The translations under genes were made by a program, and so were the position numbers. A model generated the notes under the pieces. The model made no database searches. It had not been told where the DNA came from and worked only from the letters and a program-made list of their open reading frames with translations. A DNA stretch of 64,000 nucleotides, taken from the NCBI GenBank assembly GCA_046594915.1, contig JBKJRC010000014.1:62001-126000 (forward strand), in the 5' to 3' direction. The DNA is from Methylotenera_A sp046594915. GTDB lineage: Bacteria; Pseudomonadota; Gammaproteobacteria; Burkholderiales; Methylophilaceae. Positions 26,227 through 34,846 of this stretch are shown here, piece by piece; within the stretch, counting starts at the first letter, position 1, and each line of letters begins with the position of its first letter.

Positions 26227-27096
26227 TTAGCCCCAGTTGAGCTTGTTGCGCAACATCTCAAAATAACAATAGTCGTTAGGATGCAGCAATTTCACTTGTT
26301 TTTCCGCGCGCTTTACTAAAACCCGATCACCACTTTCTAGCACCACTTGAAACTGTCCGTCGTAGCTTAATTGCCCATCATCGGTTTGCACGATTGCAAT
26401 TTGAATCGAGCTAGAACTGTTGACTGCAATTGGACGATTACTTAGGGTATGCGGGCTAACAGGCACAATCGCAATTGCCTCTAAACTGGGATGCAAAATA
26501 GGGCCGCCTGCGCTTAACGCATACGCTGTCGTGCCGGTTGGTGTACTCAAAATTAAGCCATCTGCGCGTTGTTTGTGTACAAATTTTCCATTAATTTCAA
26601 CTGCAATCTCAATTAAACGCAGTCCGCCTTTAATCACCACATCATTAAACGCTAAGCCTTGATGAATGGTTTTGCCACCGCGCAATACTTTTGCATTTAA
26701 TAACATACGCGATTCTATTTGGTAGTTATTGGATAAAATTTTATCCACCGCATTGAGCATTTTTTCTGCACGCAAATCGGTTAAGAACCCAAAGCGACCG
26801 CGATTAATGCCAACCAGCGGAATATTGTCATCAATCAGGTTTCTGGCCACGCTCAACATAGTACCATCGCCGCCCATCACAATTGCTAAATCGACTTTAC
26901 TGCCAATTTTTGATAAAGGGGCCGTTTTAAAACCCGACAATTCTGCATGTTGAGCCGTGTTTTCTTCTATCCACACTTCAATTTTTTTGGCTTTTAAATG
27001 CCGCGCCAAATCCGCCAAATCCGTCTGCATTTGCTGCAAGGCATTTTGATTCATGTACTTGCCGATAATGGCGATCGATTTAAACAGTTGCGTCAT
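26227..27096 (-). CDS. nadK: NAD kinase NadK
   Basis: Phosphorylates NAD to NADP. In 289 residues the diagnostic GGDGT motif occurs in LAIVMGGDGTMLSVARNL, followed by the NE/D-type site LAFNDVVIKGG and the glycine-rich TGTTAYALSAGGPILHP. The start at ATG 27096 gives a short N-terminal extension (MTQLFKSIAIIGKYMNQ), typical of proteobacterial NadK. It diverges from hrcA, a conserved neighbour. Confidence 0.96.
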   Translation of the reverse strand: MTQLFKSIAIIGKYMNQNALQQMQTDLADLARHLKAKKIEVWIEENTAQHAELSGFKTAPLSKIGSKVDLAIVMGGDGTMLSVARNLIDDNIPLVGINRGRFGFLTDLRAEKMLNAVDKILSNNYQIESRMLLNAKVLRGGKTIHQGLAFNDVVIKGGLRLIEIAVEINGKFVHKQRADGLILSTPTGTTAYALSAGGPILHPSLEAIAIVPVSPHTLSNRPIAVNSSSSIQIAIVQTDDGQLSYDGQFQVVLESGDRVLVKRAEKQVKLLHPNDYCYFEMLRNKLNWG

Positions 27097-27186
27097 CTCA
27101 CTATTAAATCATAGATAGGGTATTTGAAAAAGTGAGCCTATAAAAATACTCGCAAAAAAGCATCCATTAATTTTTAAGCTAATTAA

Positions 27187-27201
27187 AACTGAACTTCAGT
27201 T
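27187..27201. promoter_or_regulatory. Perfect palindrome in the nadK-hrcA divergent region
   Basis: AACTGAA-C-TTCAGTT has 7-base arms around one central base. It lies midway between two divergent starts and has no T tract, so an operator is more likely than a terminator. It is not a CIRCE element (no TTAGCACTC / GAGTGCTAA arms). Confidence 0.4.
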
Positions 27202-27291
27202 GCCAAATGTTCACAAGCAAGTCTTTAAATAAGGCAAAATGACAACATATTTTTAACAATACTGTTGATATCGTATTAACCTGTAAATATT

Positions 27292-28302
27292 GTGGACAAG
27301 CGCGCGCAAATCTTATTAAAAACTCTGGTTGAACATTACATCAGTGATGGTCAGCCGATTGGTTCGCGCACATTATTGCAGCATTCTGGCTTAGATGTTA
27401 GCCCAGCGACCATTCGCAATGTGATGAGCGATTTGGAACATTTGGGTTTTATCGCCAGCCCGCACACGTCAAGTGGGCGCATTCCAACGCAAAAAGGTTA
27501 TCGATTATTTGTCGATTCATTATTAACGGTGCAACCGCTAGAAACTCACGCGATTGCGCAATTAAAAAGCGGTTTAAATTCGCCTAATCAAAGTGAATTG
27601 ATTAACAGCGCGGCCGATATGCTATCGCAATTGACGCAATTTGCAGGCGTGGTGATGATTCCAAAACGGCAACGGGTTGCGTTTAAGCATTTGGAATTTT
27701 TACCGCTGACTGAAAAACGTATTCTGGTGATTATTGTGACCAGCGATGGCAATGTGCAAAACCGTATTATTTTGTCTGAAAAACCTTATTCAGGCAGCGA
27801 GTTAACCCAAGCCAGCAACTACTTTAATGCGCATTTTGCTGGCCAAACTTTTGATGAAGTGCACATTAAATTGCATGCCGAATTGCAACAAATGCAATCG
27901 GATATGAATAAACTAATGAGTGCCGCATTAGAAGCTAGTAATAAAGCCGCCGATAATAATGGCGTAGTAATTGCGGGCGAACGCAATTTACTGCAAGTGG
28001 ACGAGCTATCGACTAATGTGAATAGCCTGCGCAAACTGTTTGAGATATTTGAGCGACGCACTAGCTTAATGCAATTGCTAGATAACAGCCAACGCGCAGA
28101 AGGCATTCAAATTTTCATTGGCAACGAAAGTGGCTACTTGCCGCTGGATGAGTGCAGCATGGTCACCGCGCCGTATGAGGCAGATGGCCAAGTGGTTGGC
28201 ACTTTAGGCGTGATTGGCCCGACCAGAATGGCTTACGAACGCGTGATTCCGATTGTGGATGTGACCGCAAAACTGCTGTCGAATGCCTTATCAAGTAATT
28301 AA
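27292..28302 (+). CDS. hrcA: Heat-inducible transcription repressor HrcA
   Basis: Repressor that binds CIRCE operators of groESL/dnaK-type operons and depends on GroEL for activity. The 336 residues start DKRAQILLKTLVEHYISDGQPIGSRTLLQHSGLDVSPATIRNVMSDLEHLGF, the winged-helix domain, followed by SGRIPTQKGYRLFVDSLL. The C-terminal GAF-like domain contains VTAPYEADGQVVGTLGVIGPTRMAYERVIPIV. The start codon is GTG. No CIRCE sequence was found upstream of hrcA, grpE, dnaK or dnaJ, so its targets are probably elsewhere. Confidence 0.95.
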   Translation: MDKRAQILLKTLVEHYISDGQPIGSRTLLQHSGLDVSPATIRNVMSDLEHLGFIASPHTSSGRIPTQKGYRLFVDSLLTVQPLETHAIAQLKSGLNSPNQSELINSAADMLSQLTQFAGVVMIPKRQRVAFKHLEFLPLTEKRILVIIVTSDGNVQNRIILSEKPYSGSELTQASNYFNAHFAGQTFDEVHIKLHAELQQMQSDMNKLMSAALEASNKAADNNGVVIAGERNLLQVDELSTNVNSLRKLFEIFERRTSLMQLLDNSQRAEGIQIFIGNESGYLPLDECSMVTAPYEADGQVVGTLGVIGPTRMAYERVIPIVDVTAKLLSNALSSN

Positions 28303-28452
28303 ACTTAACATGCAGTTCGGAAACGTTATTTGCGCTTTTTTGATGCAAAAAATGCGCTAACTTAATGCATTTTAATACCAATTAATGGCTTTCAATCCGC
28401 TTGCGCTACATTGCTAATAGCTATTGACGCAGGTTTAATCTAAAATTGGGCA

Positions 28453-29559
28453 ATGGCTTACTACAACCCCGAACCACCTTTCAATCATGGCGATCAACTT
28501 AAAGTCGGCATTTTAATTGCCAACTTAGGTACGCCAGATGCGGCAACTTCTAGCGCGTTACGGCGCTATTTAAATCAATTTTTAATGGATAAACGTGTGG
28601 TTGAGATTCCGCGCTTTATTTGGTGGTTTATATTAAATGGCATTATTTTGGTGATTCGCCCCAAAAAATCGGCCGCTAAATACGCGCAAGTGTGGACGCC
28701 GCAAGGCTCGCCTTTACTAGTACACGCGCAAAAACAAATGCAATTATTGCGTGGTTTTTTGGCACAAAAAGTAAAGTCCCCTTTTGCGGTTGAGCTGGGC
28801 ATGAGTTACGGTAACCCCAGCATGAAAGATGCGATTGAAAAACTCAAAGCCCAGCATTGCGATCGTATTTTGGTGTTTCCGCTATTTCCGCAATATGCTG
28901 CCAGCAGCACAGCCGCCGTGTTTGACGCGGTGTGGAACGTGTTACTCAAGATGCGCAATGTGCCCGCGGTGCGCACTGTTCGCAGCTATCACGATCATCC
29001 TGCCTATATTGCGGCGCTGGCACAAAGTATTCTGGCTTATTGGCAAATAAACGGCAAGCCAAGCAAGTTGGTGATGAGCTTTCATGGTGTGCCAAAAGTA
29101 CATTTAACCAAAGGCGACCCTTACCACTGCGCTTGCCACAAAACTGGCCGTTTATTAGCGGAGGCGCTGGGTTTAAGTACAGAAGATTATGTAATCGCAT
29201 TTCAATCGCGCTTTGGTAAGCAAGAATGGCTAAAACCCTATTTAGCAAACACGTTAGAAACTTTAGGCACAGCAAAAACTAAACGTATCGATGTAATTTG
29301 CCCAGGTTTTAGCTCTGATTGCCTGGAAACATTGGAAGAAATTGCCATGGAAGGCAAAGAGATTTTTACCCATGCGGGCGGCGGCGAATATCACTACATT
29401 CCTGCGTTAAATGAACATGACGATTGGATTCACGCGATGACGGAAATTGCGCTGGAAAACCTGCAAGGCTGGGTTTCTGCTGATTGGGACAGCGCACAGG
29501 CGAAAAAAGACAACGAAATGTGCAAATTAAGCGCGCAGGCTTTGGGCGCTAAACAATAA
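28453..29559 (+). CDS. hemH: Ferrochelatase HemH
   Basis: Inserts ferrous iron into protoporphyrin IX in the last step of heme synthesis. The 368 residues contain GILIANLGTPDAATSSALRRYLNQFLMDKRVVEIP at the start, the active-site His in KLVMSFHGVPKVHLTKGDPY and the second signature ICPGFSSDCLETLEEIAMEG. It lies 150 bases after hrcA on the same strand; the nadK-hrcA-hemH order is common in betaproteobacteria. The gap holds a 7-bp hairpin (28336-28352) but no clear terminator. Confidence 0.96.
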   Translation: MAYYNPEPPFNHGDQLKVGILIANLGTPDAATSSALRRYLNQFLMDKRVVEIPRFIWWFILNGIILVIRPKKSAAKYAQVWTPQGSPLLVHAQKQMQLLRGFLAQKVKSPFAVELGMSYGNPSMKDAIEKLKAQHCDRILVFPLFPQYAASSTAAVFDAVWNVLLKMRNVPAVRTVRSYHDHPAYIAALAQSILAYWQINGKPSKLVMSFHGVPKVHLTKGDPYHCACHKTGRLLAEALGLSTEDYVIAFQSRFGKQEWLKPYLANTLETLGTAKTKRIDVICPGFSSDCLETLEEIAMEGKEIFTHAGGGEYHYIPALNEHDDWIHAMTEIALENLQGWVSADWDSAQAKKDNEMCKLSAQALGAKQ

Positions 29560-29598
29560 GCGTTATACTTTCACCTTTGAGTGGATAGTGGCGCAACG

Positions 29599-30600
29599 AT
29601 GATCATAATCACAGGCGGTGCAGGCATGATTGGCAGTGTAATCGCCTGGCACCTCAACCAAAAATTAGGTCGCAATGACTTGGTTATTGTCGACCACATT
29701 ACCCATGAAGCGCAATGGCAAAATCTTGTGCATCGCCAATATGTGGAATACTTGGACAAAGATCAGCTATTTGATTATTTAGATGCTAACGAAGAAGATA
29801 CCGACATTGATGCGGTCATCCATATGGGCGCCATTAGCGCCACCATAGAACGCGATTTTAATAAACTAGTAGAAGCCAATATCCACTACAGCCAAGATTT
29901 GTGGGGCTGGTGTGCGCAGCATGCAGTGCCGTTTTTTTATGCCAGTTCCGCCGCAACCTATGGCGATGGGTCCAACGGTTATGATGACGTAAGCATTGCT
30001 AAATTGCGCCCACTGAATGCGTATGGCTATTCAAAACATTTTTTTGATCAATGGGCGTTGCGTCAACAAGCTGAAAACGCGCCACAGCCGCCAGCATGGG
30101 CAGGCTTTAAGTTTTTTAATGTGTATGGCCCCAACGAATATCACAAAGAACGCATGGCCAGCGTTGCTTTTCACACATTTAATCAGGTTAAGTCAACTGG
30201 TAGTATGAAGTTATTTAAAGGTACAAAAGCCGGTATTGCCGATGGCGAGCAAATGCGTGATTTTGTTTATGTAAAAGATTGTGCCAACATCATTGCGTAT
30301 TTTCTCAATAGCGCGGTAGTGGACAAAAAGCCGTGCGAAAACGGTATTTACAATATTGGCACAGGTCAAGCACGCAGTTTTAAAGATTTAGCCACTGCTG
30401 TCATTGTCAATATGGGCATCAAACCAGTGATTGAATACATTGATATGCCAATCGACTTGCAAGGTAGATACCAATACTTTACCGAAGCCAATATGCAAAA
30501 ATTGCGTGCTATTGGCTACACAATACCAATGACCAGCTTAGAAGAAGCGGTAAAAGATTATGTGCAAAATTACTTGATGCAAGCAGATGCATATTGTTAA
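29599..30600 (+). CDS. hldD: ADP-L-glycero-D-manno-heptose-6-epimerase HldD
   Basis: Extended SDR enzyme that inverts C6 of ADP-D-glycero-D-manno-heptose to give the donor for LPS inner core. The protein begins MIIITGGAGMIGSVIAWHLNQKLG (NAD-binding GGAGMIG; GFIG is usual), with VIHMGAISATIERDFNKLVEANIHYSQDL, catalytic YGYSKHFFDQW (YxxxK) and FFNVYGPNEYHKERMASVAF. The ATG at 29599 is preferred over an in-frame GTG at 29581, as it gives the standard N-terminus (333 residues). It opens the heptose operon hldD-gmhA-hldE-waaF. Confidence 0.95.
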   Translation: MIIITGGAGMIGSVIAWHLNQKLGRNDLVIVDHITHEAQWQNLVHRQYVEYLDKDQLFDYLDANEEDTDIDAVIHMGAISATIERDFNKLVEANIHYSQDLWGWCAQHAVPFFYASSAATYGDGSNGYDDVSIAKLRPLNAYGYSKHFFDQWALRQQAENAPQPPAWAGFKFFNVYGPNEYHKERMASVAFHTFNQVKSTGSMKLFKGTKAGIADGEQMRDFVYVKDCANIIAYFLNSAVVDKKPCENGIYNIGTGQARSFKDLATAVIVNMGIKPVIEYIDMPIDLQGRYQYFTEANMQKLRAIGYTIPMTSLEEAVKDYVQNYLMQADAYC

Positions 30601-30623
30601 AGCCAAAAATTTAAGGGTAATAA

Positions 30624-31187
30624 ATGATGAATTATATTGACTACCTCAAAGGTGAACATGCGGCTCATATGGCCATGTTTGATCTGTTAGAACCGTTGTT
30701 TCCGCTCATTAGTGAAGTCGGCATTAATATGCAAAACTGCATCAAAAATGGTGGCAAAATTTTGATTATGGGCAATGGCGGCAGCGCCGCCGATAGCCAG
30801 CATATTGCAGCAGAAATTGTCGGGCGCTTTAAAAAAGAACGCAAAGGTATGCCAGCGATTGCGTTAACTACGGATACCTCTATCTTAACTTCGGTTGGCA
30901 ACGATTATGGTTACGATTATATTTTTGCGCGCCAAATTGAAGCGCTGTGCCGCCCAGAAGACTTAGTGATTGGCATAACAACCAGCGGCAATAGTGCCAA
31001 CGTAGTGCGCGCGATGGAAGCGGCAAAAGAAATTGGCGCAACCACGGTTGGCTTAACAGGCGGCAGCGGCGGCAAATTAAATGCACTATGCGATTTTAAT
31101 TTAATCATGCCGTCTGCAGTTACGGCGCGCATTCAAGAAGCGCATATTTTTGTGGGTCATTCGCTCTGCGAAATTCTAGAATCTTGA
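30624..31187 (+). CDS. gmhA: Sedoheptulose-7-phosphate isomerase GmhA
   Basis: SIS-domain enzyme converting sedoheptulose 7-phosphate to D-glycero-D-manno-heptose 7-phosphate, the first step of heptose synthesis. The 187 residues contain the phosphosugar loop ILIMGNGGSAADSQHIAAEIVGRFKKER, LTTDTSILTSVGNDYGYDYIFARQ, the second loop VIGITTSGNSANVVRAMEAAKE and the C-terminal QEAHIFVGHSLCEILE. AAGGG lies seven bases before the ATG. It follows hldD by 23 bases and touches hldE. Confidence 0.95.
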   Translation: MMNYIDYLKGEHAAHMAMFDLLEPLFPLISEVGINMQNCIKNGGKILIMGNGGSAADSQHIAAEIVGRFKKERKGMPAIALTTDTSILTSVGNDYGYDYIFARQIEALCRPEDLVIGITTSGNSANVVRAMEAAKEIGATTVGLTGGSGGKLNALCDFNLIMPSAVTARIQEAHIFVGHSLCEILES

Positions 31188-31192
31188 TCAAT

Positions 31193-32668
31193 ATGCAGGA
31201 AAATTCCATTGATCCAATCGCATTAGAAGCAGCCGTTAAGCAATTTGGGCATAATAAACAGCATGCGTTAGTGATCGGCGATGTAATGTTAGACCGCTAT
31301 TTAATTGGCGCTGTCGGTCGTATTTCGCCAGAAGCACCTGTGCCGATTGTGTTGCTGAATCAGCAAAACGAGCGCGCTGGTGGCGCGGCCAATGTGGCGG
31401 CAAATTTGTCGTTGCTCGGCATTAAAACCCACATTATTGGTTGTGTTGGCGATGATAATGAAGGCGCGACTTTGCTTAAATTATTAGCGCAAATGAATAT
31501 AGATGCAAACGGCATCTATGTTTCCACTAACCGCCCTACCATTGCCAAAACACGCATCTTAAGTGGCCACCAACAGATGTTGCGGCTGGATCAAGAAAGC
31601 GGCGCAGTGTTTAATAACACTGAAAATACCGGTTTAATGGCAGCCATCCAACAGCAATTAGCCTTAAAACCTGGCGTCGTGATTTTATCGGATTATGCAA
31701 AAGGCTTACTCAGCGAAACCACCTGTCAGGCGATTATTTCACAATGCAAATCGATGAATATTGCCGTATTGGTTGATCCAAAAGGCCGCGATTACCGCAA
31801 ATATAGTGGCGCTACCGCATTGACGCCAAACAAAAAAGAAACGGCCGAGGCGTGTAATACGGCCATGGATGATGACAATTTAATTCACAAAGCCAGCCAA
31901 CTTAAGCAACAATTAAACTTAAGTTTTTTAGCGGTAACCCGTGGCGAAGAAGGTATTACACTCATAGACGACTCAACGCATCATTTGCCTGCTATCGCCA
32001 AACAAGTATTTGATGTTTCTGGCGCGGGCGACACCGTGATTGCAACATTGGCGGCTGGTTTGATGCATGGATTAAGCCCGCTAACCAGCTTGCAATTAGC
32101 CAACATTGCGGCAGCCGTAGTGGTTGGCAAAGTTGGCACCGTGCCGATTTCGCAATTAGATTTATTACAAGCACTTGCCAGCCAGCAAAGTAGCGAGCAA
32201 GCGCATAAAATTTGCGACTTAAACCAGTTAACGGCCAAAGTGGAAGTTTGGAAGCAGCAAAATCAAACAATCGTTTTTACCAACGGTTGTTTTGATTTGT
32301 TGCATGCGGGCCATGTGACATACTTAGAAGCCGCAAAGAAGCGTGGAGATAAATTGATATTAGGCTTAAATACCGATCGCTCGGTGAGTGCGATTAAAGG
32401 CCCAACGCGACCAGTTGTGCACGAGAATGACCGCGCGCGCGTGTTGGCTGCACTGGAAAGTGTGGATGCGGTAATTTTGTTTGATGAAGATACGCCACTT
32501 AATTTGATTAATGCCATCAAGCCTAATGTGATTGCCAAAGGTAGTGATTACACTTCAGAGCAAGTTGTAGGTGGCAAAGAAGTGCAAAGTTGGGGTGGCG
32601 AAATCGCGCTGATCGATTTAGTTGCAGGCAAAAGTACCAGCAATATCATCAGTAAACTCAATACTTAA
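31193..32668 (+). CDS. hldE: Bifunctional heptokinase/adenylyltransferase HldE
   Basis: Does two steps: phosphorylation of heptose 7-phosphate at C1 and later adenylylation. Domain 1 (about 1-315) is a PfkB-type kinase with ALVIGDVMLDRYLIGAVGRISPEAPVPI and the catalytic VSGAGDTVIATLAAGL. Domain 2 (about 345-491) is a nucleotidyltransferase with IVFTNGCFDLLHAGHVTYLEAAKKRG (HxGH) and SVSAIKGPTRPV. I chose ATG 31193; the frame extends to a TTG at 31184 overlapping the gmhA stop. It lies between gmhA and waaF in the heptose operon. Confidence 0.95.
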   Translation: MQENSIDPIALEAAVKQFGHNKQHALVIGDVMLDRYLIGAVGRISPEAPVPIVLLNQQNERAGGAANVAANLSLLGIKTHIIGCVGDDNEGATLLKLLAQMNIDANGIYVSTNRPTIAKTRILSGHQQMLRLDQESGAVFNNTENTGLMAAIQQQLALKPGVVILSDYAKGLLSETTCQAIISQCKSMNIAVLVDPKGRDYRKYSGATALTPNKKETAEACNTAMDDDNLIHKASQLKQQLNLSFLAVTRGEEGITLIDDSTHHLPAIAKQVFDVSGAGDTVIATLAAGLMHGLSPLTSLQLANIAAAVVVGKVGTVPISQLDLLQALASQQSSEQAHKICDLNQLTAKVEVWKQQNQTIVFTNGCFDLLHAGHVTYLEAAKKRGDKLILGLNTDRSVSAIKGPTRPVVHENDRARVLAALESVDAVILFDEDTPLNLINAIKPNVIAKGSDYTSEQVVGGKEVQSWGGEIALIDLVAGKSTSNIISKLNT

Positions 32669-32671
32669 CCG

Positions 32672-33706
32672 ATGCAAAAGGCCAAAATCTTAAACGCTAA
32701 GATTTTAGTCATAGGCCCCGCGTGGGTAGGTGATATGGTATTGGCGCAAAGTCTATTTAAAACGCTTAAAGCAAACCAGCCCAATTGCATCATCGATGTT
32801 GCTGCGCCTGCGTGGACTTTACCGTTATTAGACCGGATGCCAGAAGTTAACGGCAAAATTGCATTAACTTTTAAGCATGGTGAGCTGGCTTTTTGGCAAC
32901 GTATTGCGTTTGGCAAAAGTTTAAAAAACCAAGAGTACACGCAAGCGATTATCCTCACTAATTCATTCAAATCGGCGCTACTCCCTTGGGCAGCTGGCAT
33001 TCAAAAACGCACCAGTTTTTTAGGTGAAATGCGCTATGGTTTGATTAACGATATTCGTGCTTTAGATAAAATCAAACTCAAAAAAACGGTTGAGCGCTTT
33101 GTTAGTTTAGGGCTTGAAAAAGAGCAAAAATTAGCAGAAAGCTTGCCAATTCCTCAACTTATCTCTGATAAATCTAATGCGTTAGCTGTTTTAAAAAAAC
33201 TAGGCATGCCTGAACCAACTGTAAAAATTCTAGGGCTATGCCCAGGCGCAGAATTCGGCGAAGCCAAGCGCTGGCCTGCCGAATATTATGCAGAAGTGGC
33301 TAATGCCGCGTTGCAACAAGGCTGGCAAGTTTGGCTAATTGGCTCGGATAAAGACTTACCTGTGACCAATAAAATCAATCAGTTAACACGAAATAACTGC
33401 CAAAATTTAGGTGGCAAAACCACATTGGGTGATGCCATCGATTTGATGGCTTTATGCGATACTGTGGTAAGCAATGACTCGGGTTTGATGCATGTGGCAG
33501 CGGCACTTAATATAAAATTAATCGCTATTTTCGGCTCATCCGACCCTTATCACACGCCACCGATGAGCACAAAAGCGGTGATTAAATATTTAGGTATATC
33601 ATGCAGCCCATGTTTTCAGAGAACATGTCCTTTGCAACATTTTAATTGCATGAAAAATATCAATGCCAACCAAATTACCAAGTTAATTAATTGGGAAAAT
33701 AACTAA
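32672..33706 (+). CDS. waaF: ADP-heptose:LPS heptosyltransferase II WaaF
   Basis: GT9 (GT-B fold) enzyme adding the second heptose to the LPS inner core. The 344 residues begin with ILVIGPAWVGDMVLAQSLFKTLK and contain the family motifs LGLCPGAEFGEAKRWPAEYYAEVA and VSNDSGLMHVAAALNIKLIAIFGSSDPYHTPP. It follows hldE by only three bases, so it belongs to the heptose operon. It differs from the WaaC-type paralogue at 54844-55806, which has the KTSSLGDIIH start. Confidence 0.92.
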   Translation: MQKAKILNAKILVIGPAWVGDMVLAQSLFKTLKANQPNCIIDVAAPAWTLPLLDRMPEVNGKIALTFKHGELAFWQRIAFGKSLKNQEYTQAIILTNSFKSALLPWAAGIQKRTSFLGEMRYGLINDIRALDKIKLKKTVERFVSLGLEKEQKLAESLPIPQLISDKSNALAVLKKLGMPEPTVKILGLCPGAEFGEAKRWPAEYYAEVANAALQQGWQVWLIGSDKDLPVTNKINQLTRNNCQNLGGKTTLGDAIDLMALCDTVVSNDSGLMHVAAALNIKLIAIFGSSDPYHTPPMSTKAVIKYLGISCSPCFQRTCPLQHFNCMKNINANQITKLINWENN

Positions 33707-33708
33707 TC

Positions 33709-34845
33709 ATGCGTCGCATAAAACTACTTCAATTACAGCCAGATTTTAATGTAAGAAGCGATAATGCTGCCGATTTAGCAGAACAGATCCTGATTGGTTT
33801 GCCATCCGGCCAGTTTGAAGTAACATCCGCTTATTTATCTGGCAGACCGGCAAATGGCCAGCCTGCTTCGGTTGCTGCCAAAAGCCATTATTTTGATATT
33901 CCCACTGATAATTTGAATGGCATGCGTATTCAAGCGCTTTGGAAAGTTTTCTGGTTCTGCAAAAAAAATAAATTTGACGCCATTATTTGCAACCGATTTA
34001 AAACCGTCAGTGTTTTATTACTACTCAATAAAATATTACGCATACCTTTATGCATCGGCATTTCACACATCACGGACGAATATCGCCGACCTTACAGAAG
34101 ATGGCAAGTTAACACCTTTGCCGACAAAAATTGGCAATTTATTGGTGTATCCGATGCGGTTAAAGACTCTATGCTAAAACACGGCAAAGGTTTTACCATT
34201 GCCAACACGCACGCAATAGTCAATGGAATAGACGCTGAAGGAGTCGAGGCAAGACTGCTCACAAAAGAAACTTCTCGGCATCGGTTAAATCTGCCCGCCA
34301 ATGCCACAATTATCGGAGCGATTGGACGATTAGCCAGTTCTAAAGGCCATACTTATCTGATTGAAGCACTTGCAAATCTGAAAAATAAATATCCTGACGC
34401 ACATATAGGCATTATCGGTGTTGGTGATGAGAAGTTAAATCTTAAGGCCAAAGCACATGCAGTTGGCCTTGAGGGTAGAGTACATTTATTGGGCTTTGTC
34501 GAAAACGCCATTCAATATGTGAAAGGTTTTGATATATGGACGATGCCTTCTGTGCGTGAAGGATTGGGATTGGCACTGCTTGAAGGTATGGCAGGAAGAC
34601 TTCCTGTCATCGCGTCAGATCTGCCCGCAATGAAGCCACTTATTGATGGTGCGCAAGGGTTAAAGGTTAAACCAAAAAGTGTGGAAGATTTAACCAAAGC
34701 ACTGGATACTTACCTTTCCATGAGCCCTGCAGAAAGACTGTTGCAGGGTGAAAATGCTTATCATTATGTTAAAACACATCATAATATAATCGATTATAGA
34801 GAAAAATACAGGCACTTTATTTTGAGCCATTTGCGAGTGGATTGA
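33709..34845 (+). CDS. GT4-family LPS/core glycosyltransferase
   Basis: Retaining GT-B glycosyltransferase of 378 residues. The donor domain reads ATIIGAIGRLASSKGHTYLIEALANLKNKYPDAHIGIIGVG and the E-x7-E motif occurs in MPSVREGLGLALLEGMAGRLPVIASDLPAM. The acceptor domain contains ISHITDEYRRPYRRWQ. The start overlaps nothing and lies two bases after waaF, so it is translated from the heptose operon. It is likely to add a core or O-chain sugar, but donor and acceptor are unknown. Confidence 0.85.
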   Translation: MRRIKLLQLQPDFNVRSDNAADLAEQILIGLPSGQFEVTSAYLSGRPANGQPASVAAKSHYFDIPTDNLNGMRIQALWKVFWFCKKNKFDAIICNRFKTVSVLLLLNKILRIPLCIGISHITDEYRRPYRRWQVNTFADKNWQFIGVSDAVKDSMLKHGKGFTIANTHAIVNGIDAEGVEARLLTKETSRHRLNLPANATIIGAIGRLASSKGHTYLIEALANLKNKYPDAHIGIIGVGDEKLNLKAKAHAVGLEGRVHLLGFVENAIQYVKGFDIWTMPSVREGLGLALLEGMAGRLPVIASDLPAMKPLIDGAQGLKVKPKSVEDLTKALDTYLSMSPAERLLQGENAYHYVKTHHNIIDYREKYRHFILSHLRVD

Positions 34846-34846
34846 C

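Noticed and set aside
27097..27291. CIRCE element before hrcA
   Set aside because: No TTAGCACTC / GAGTGCTAA arms were found here, nor in the grpE, dnaK and dnaJ gaps.
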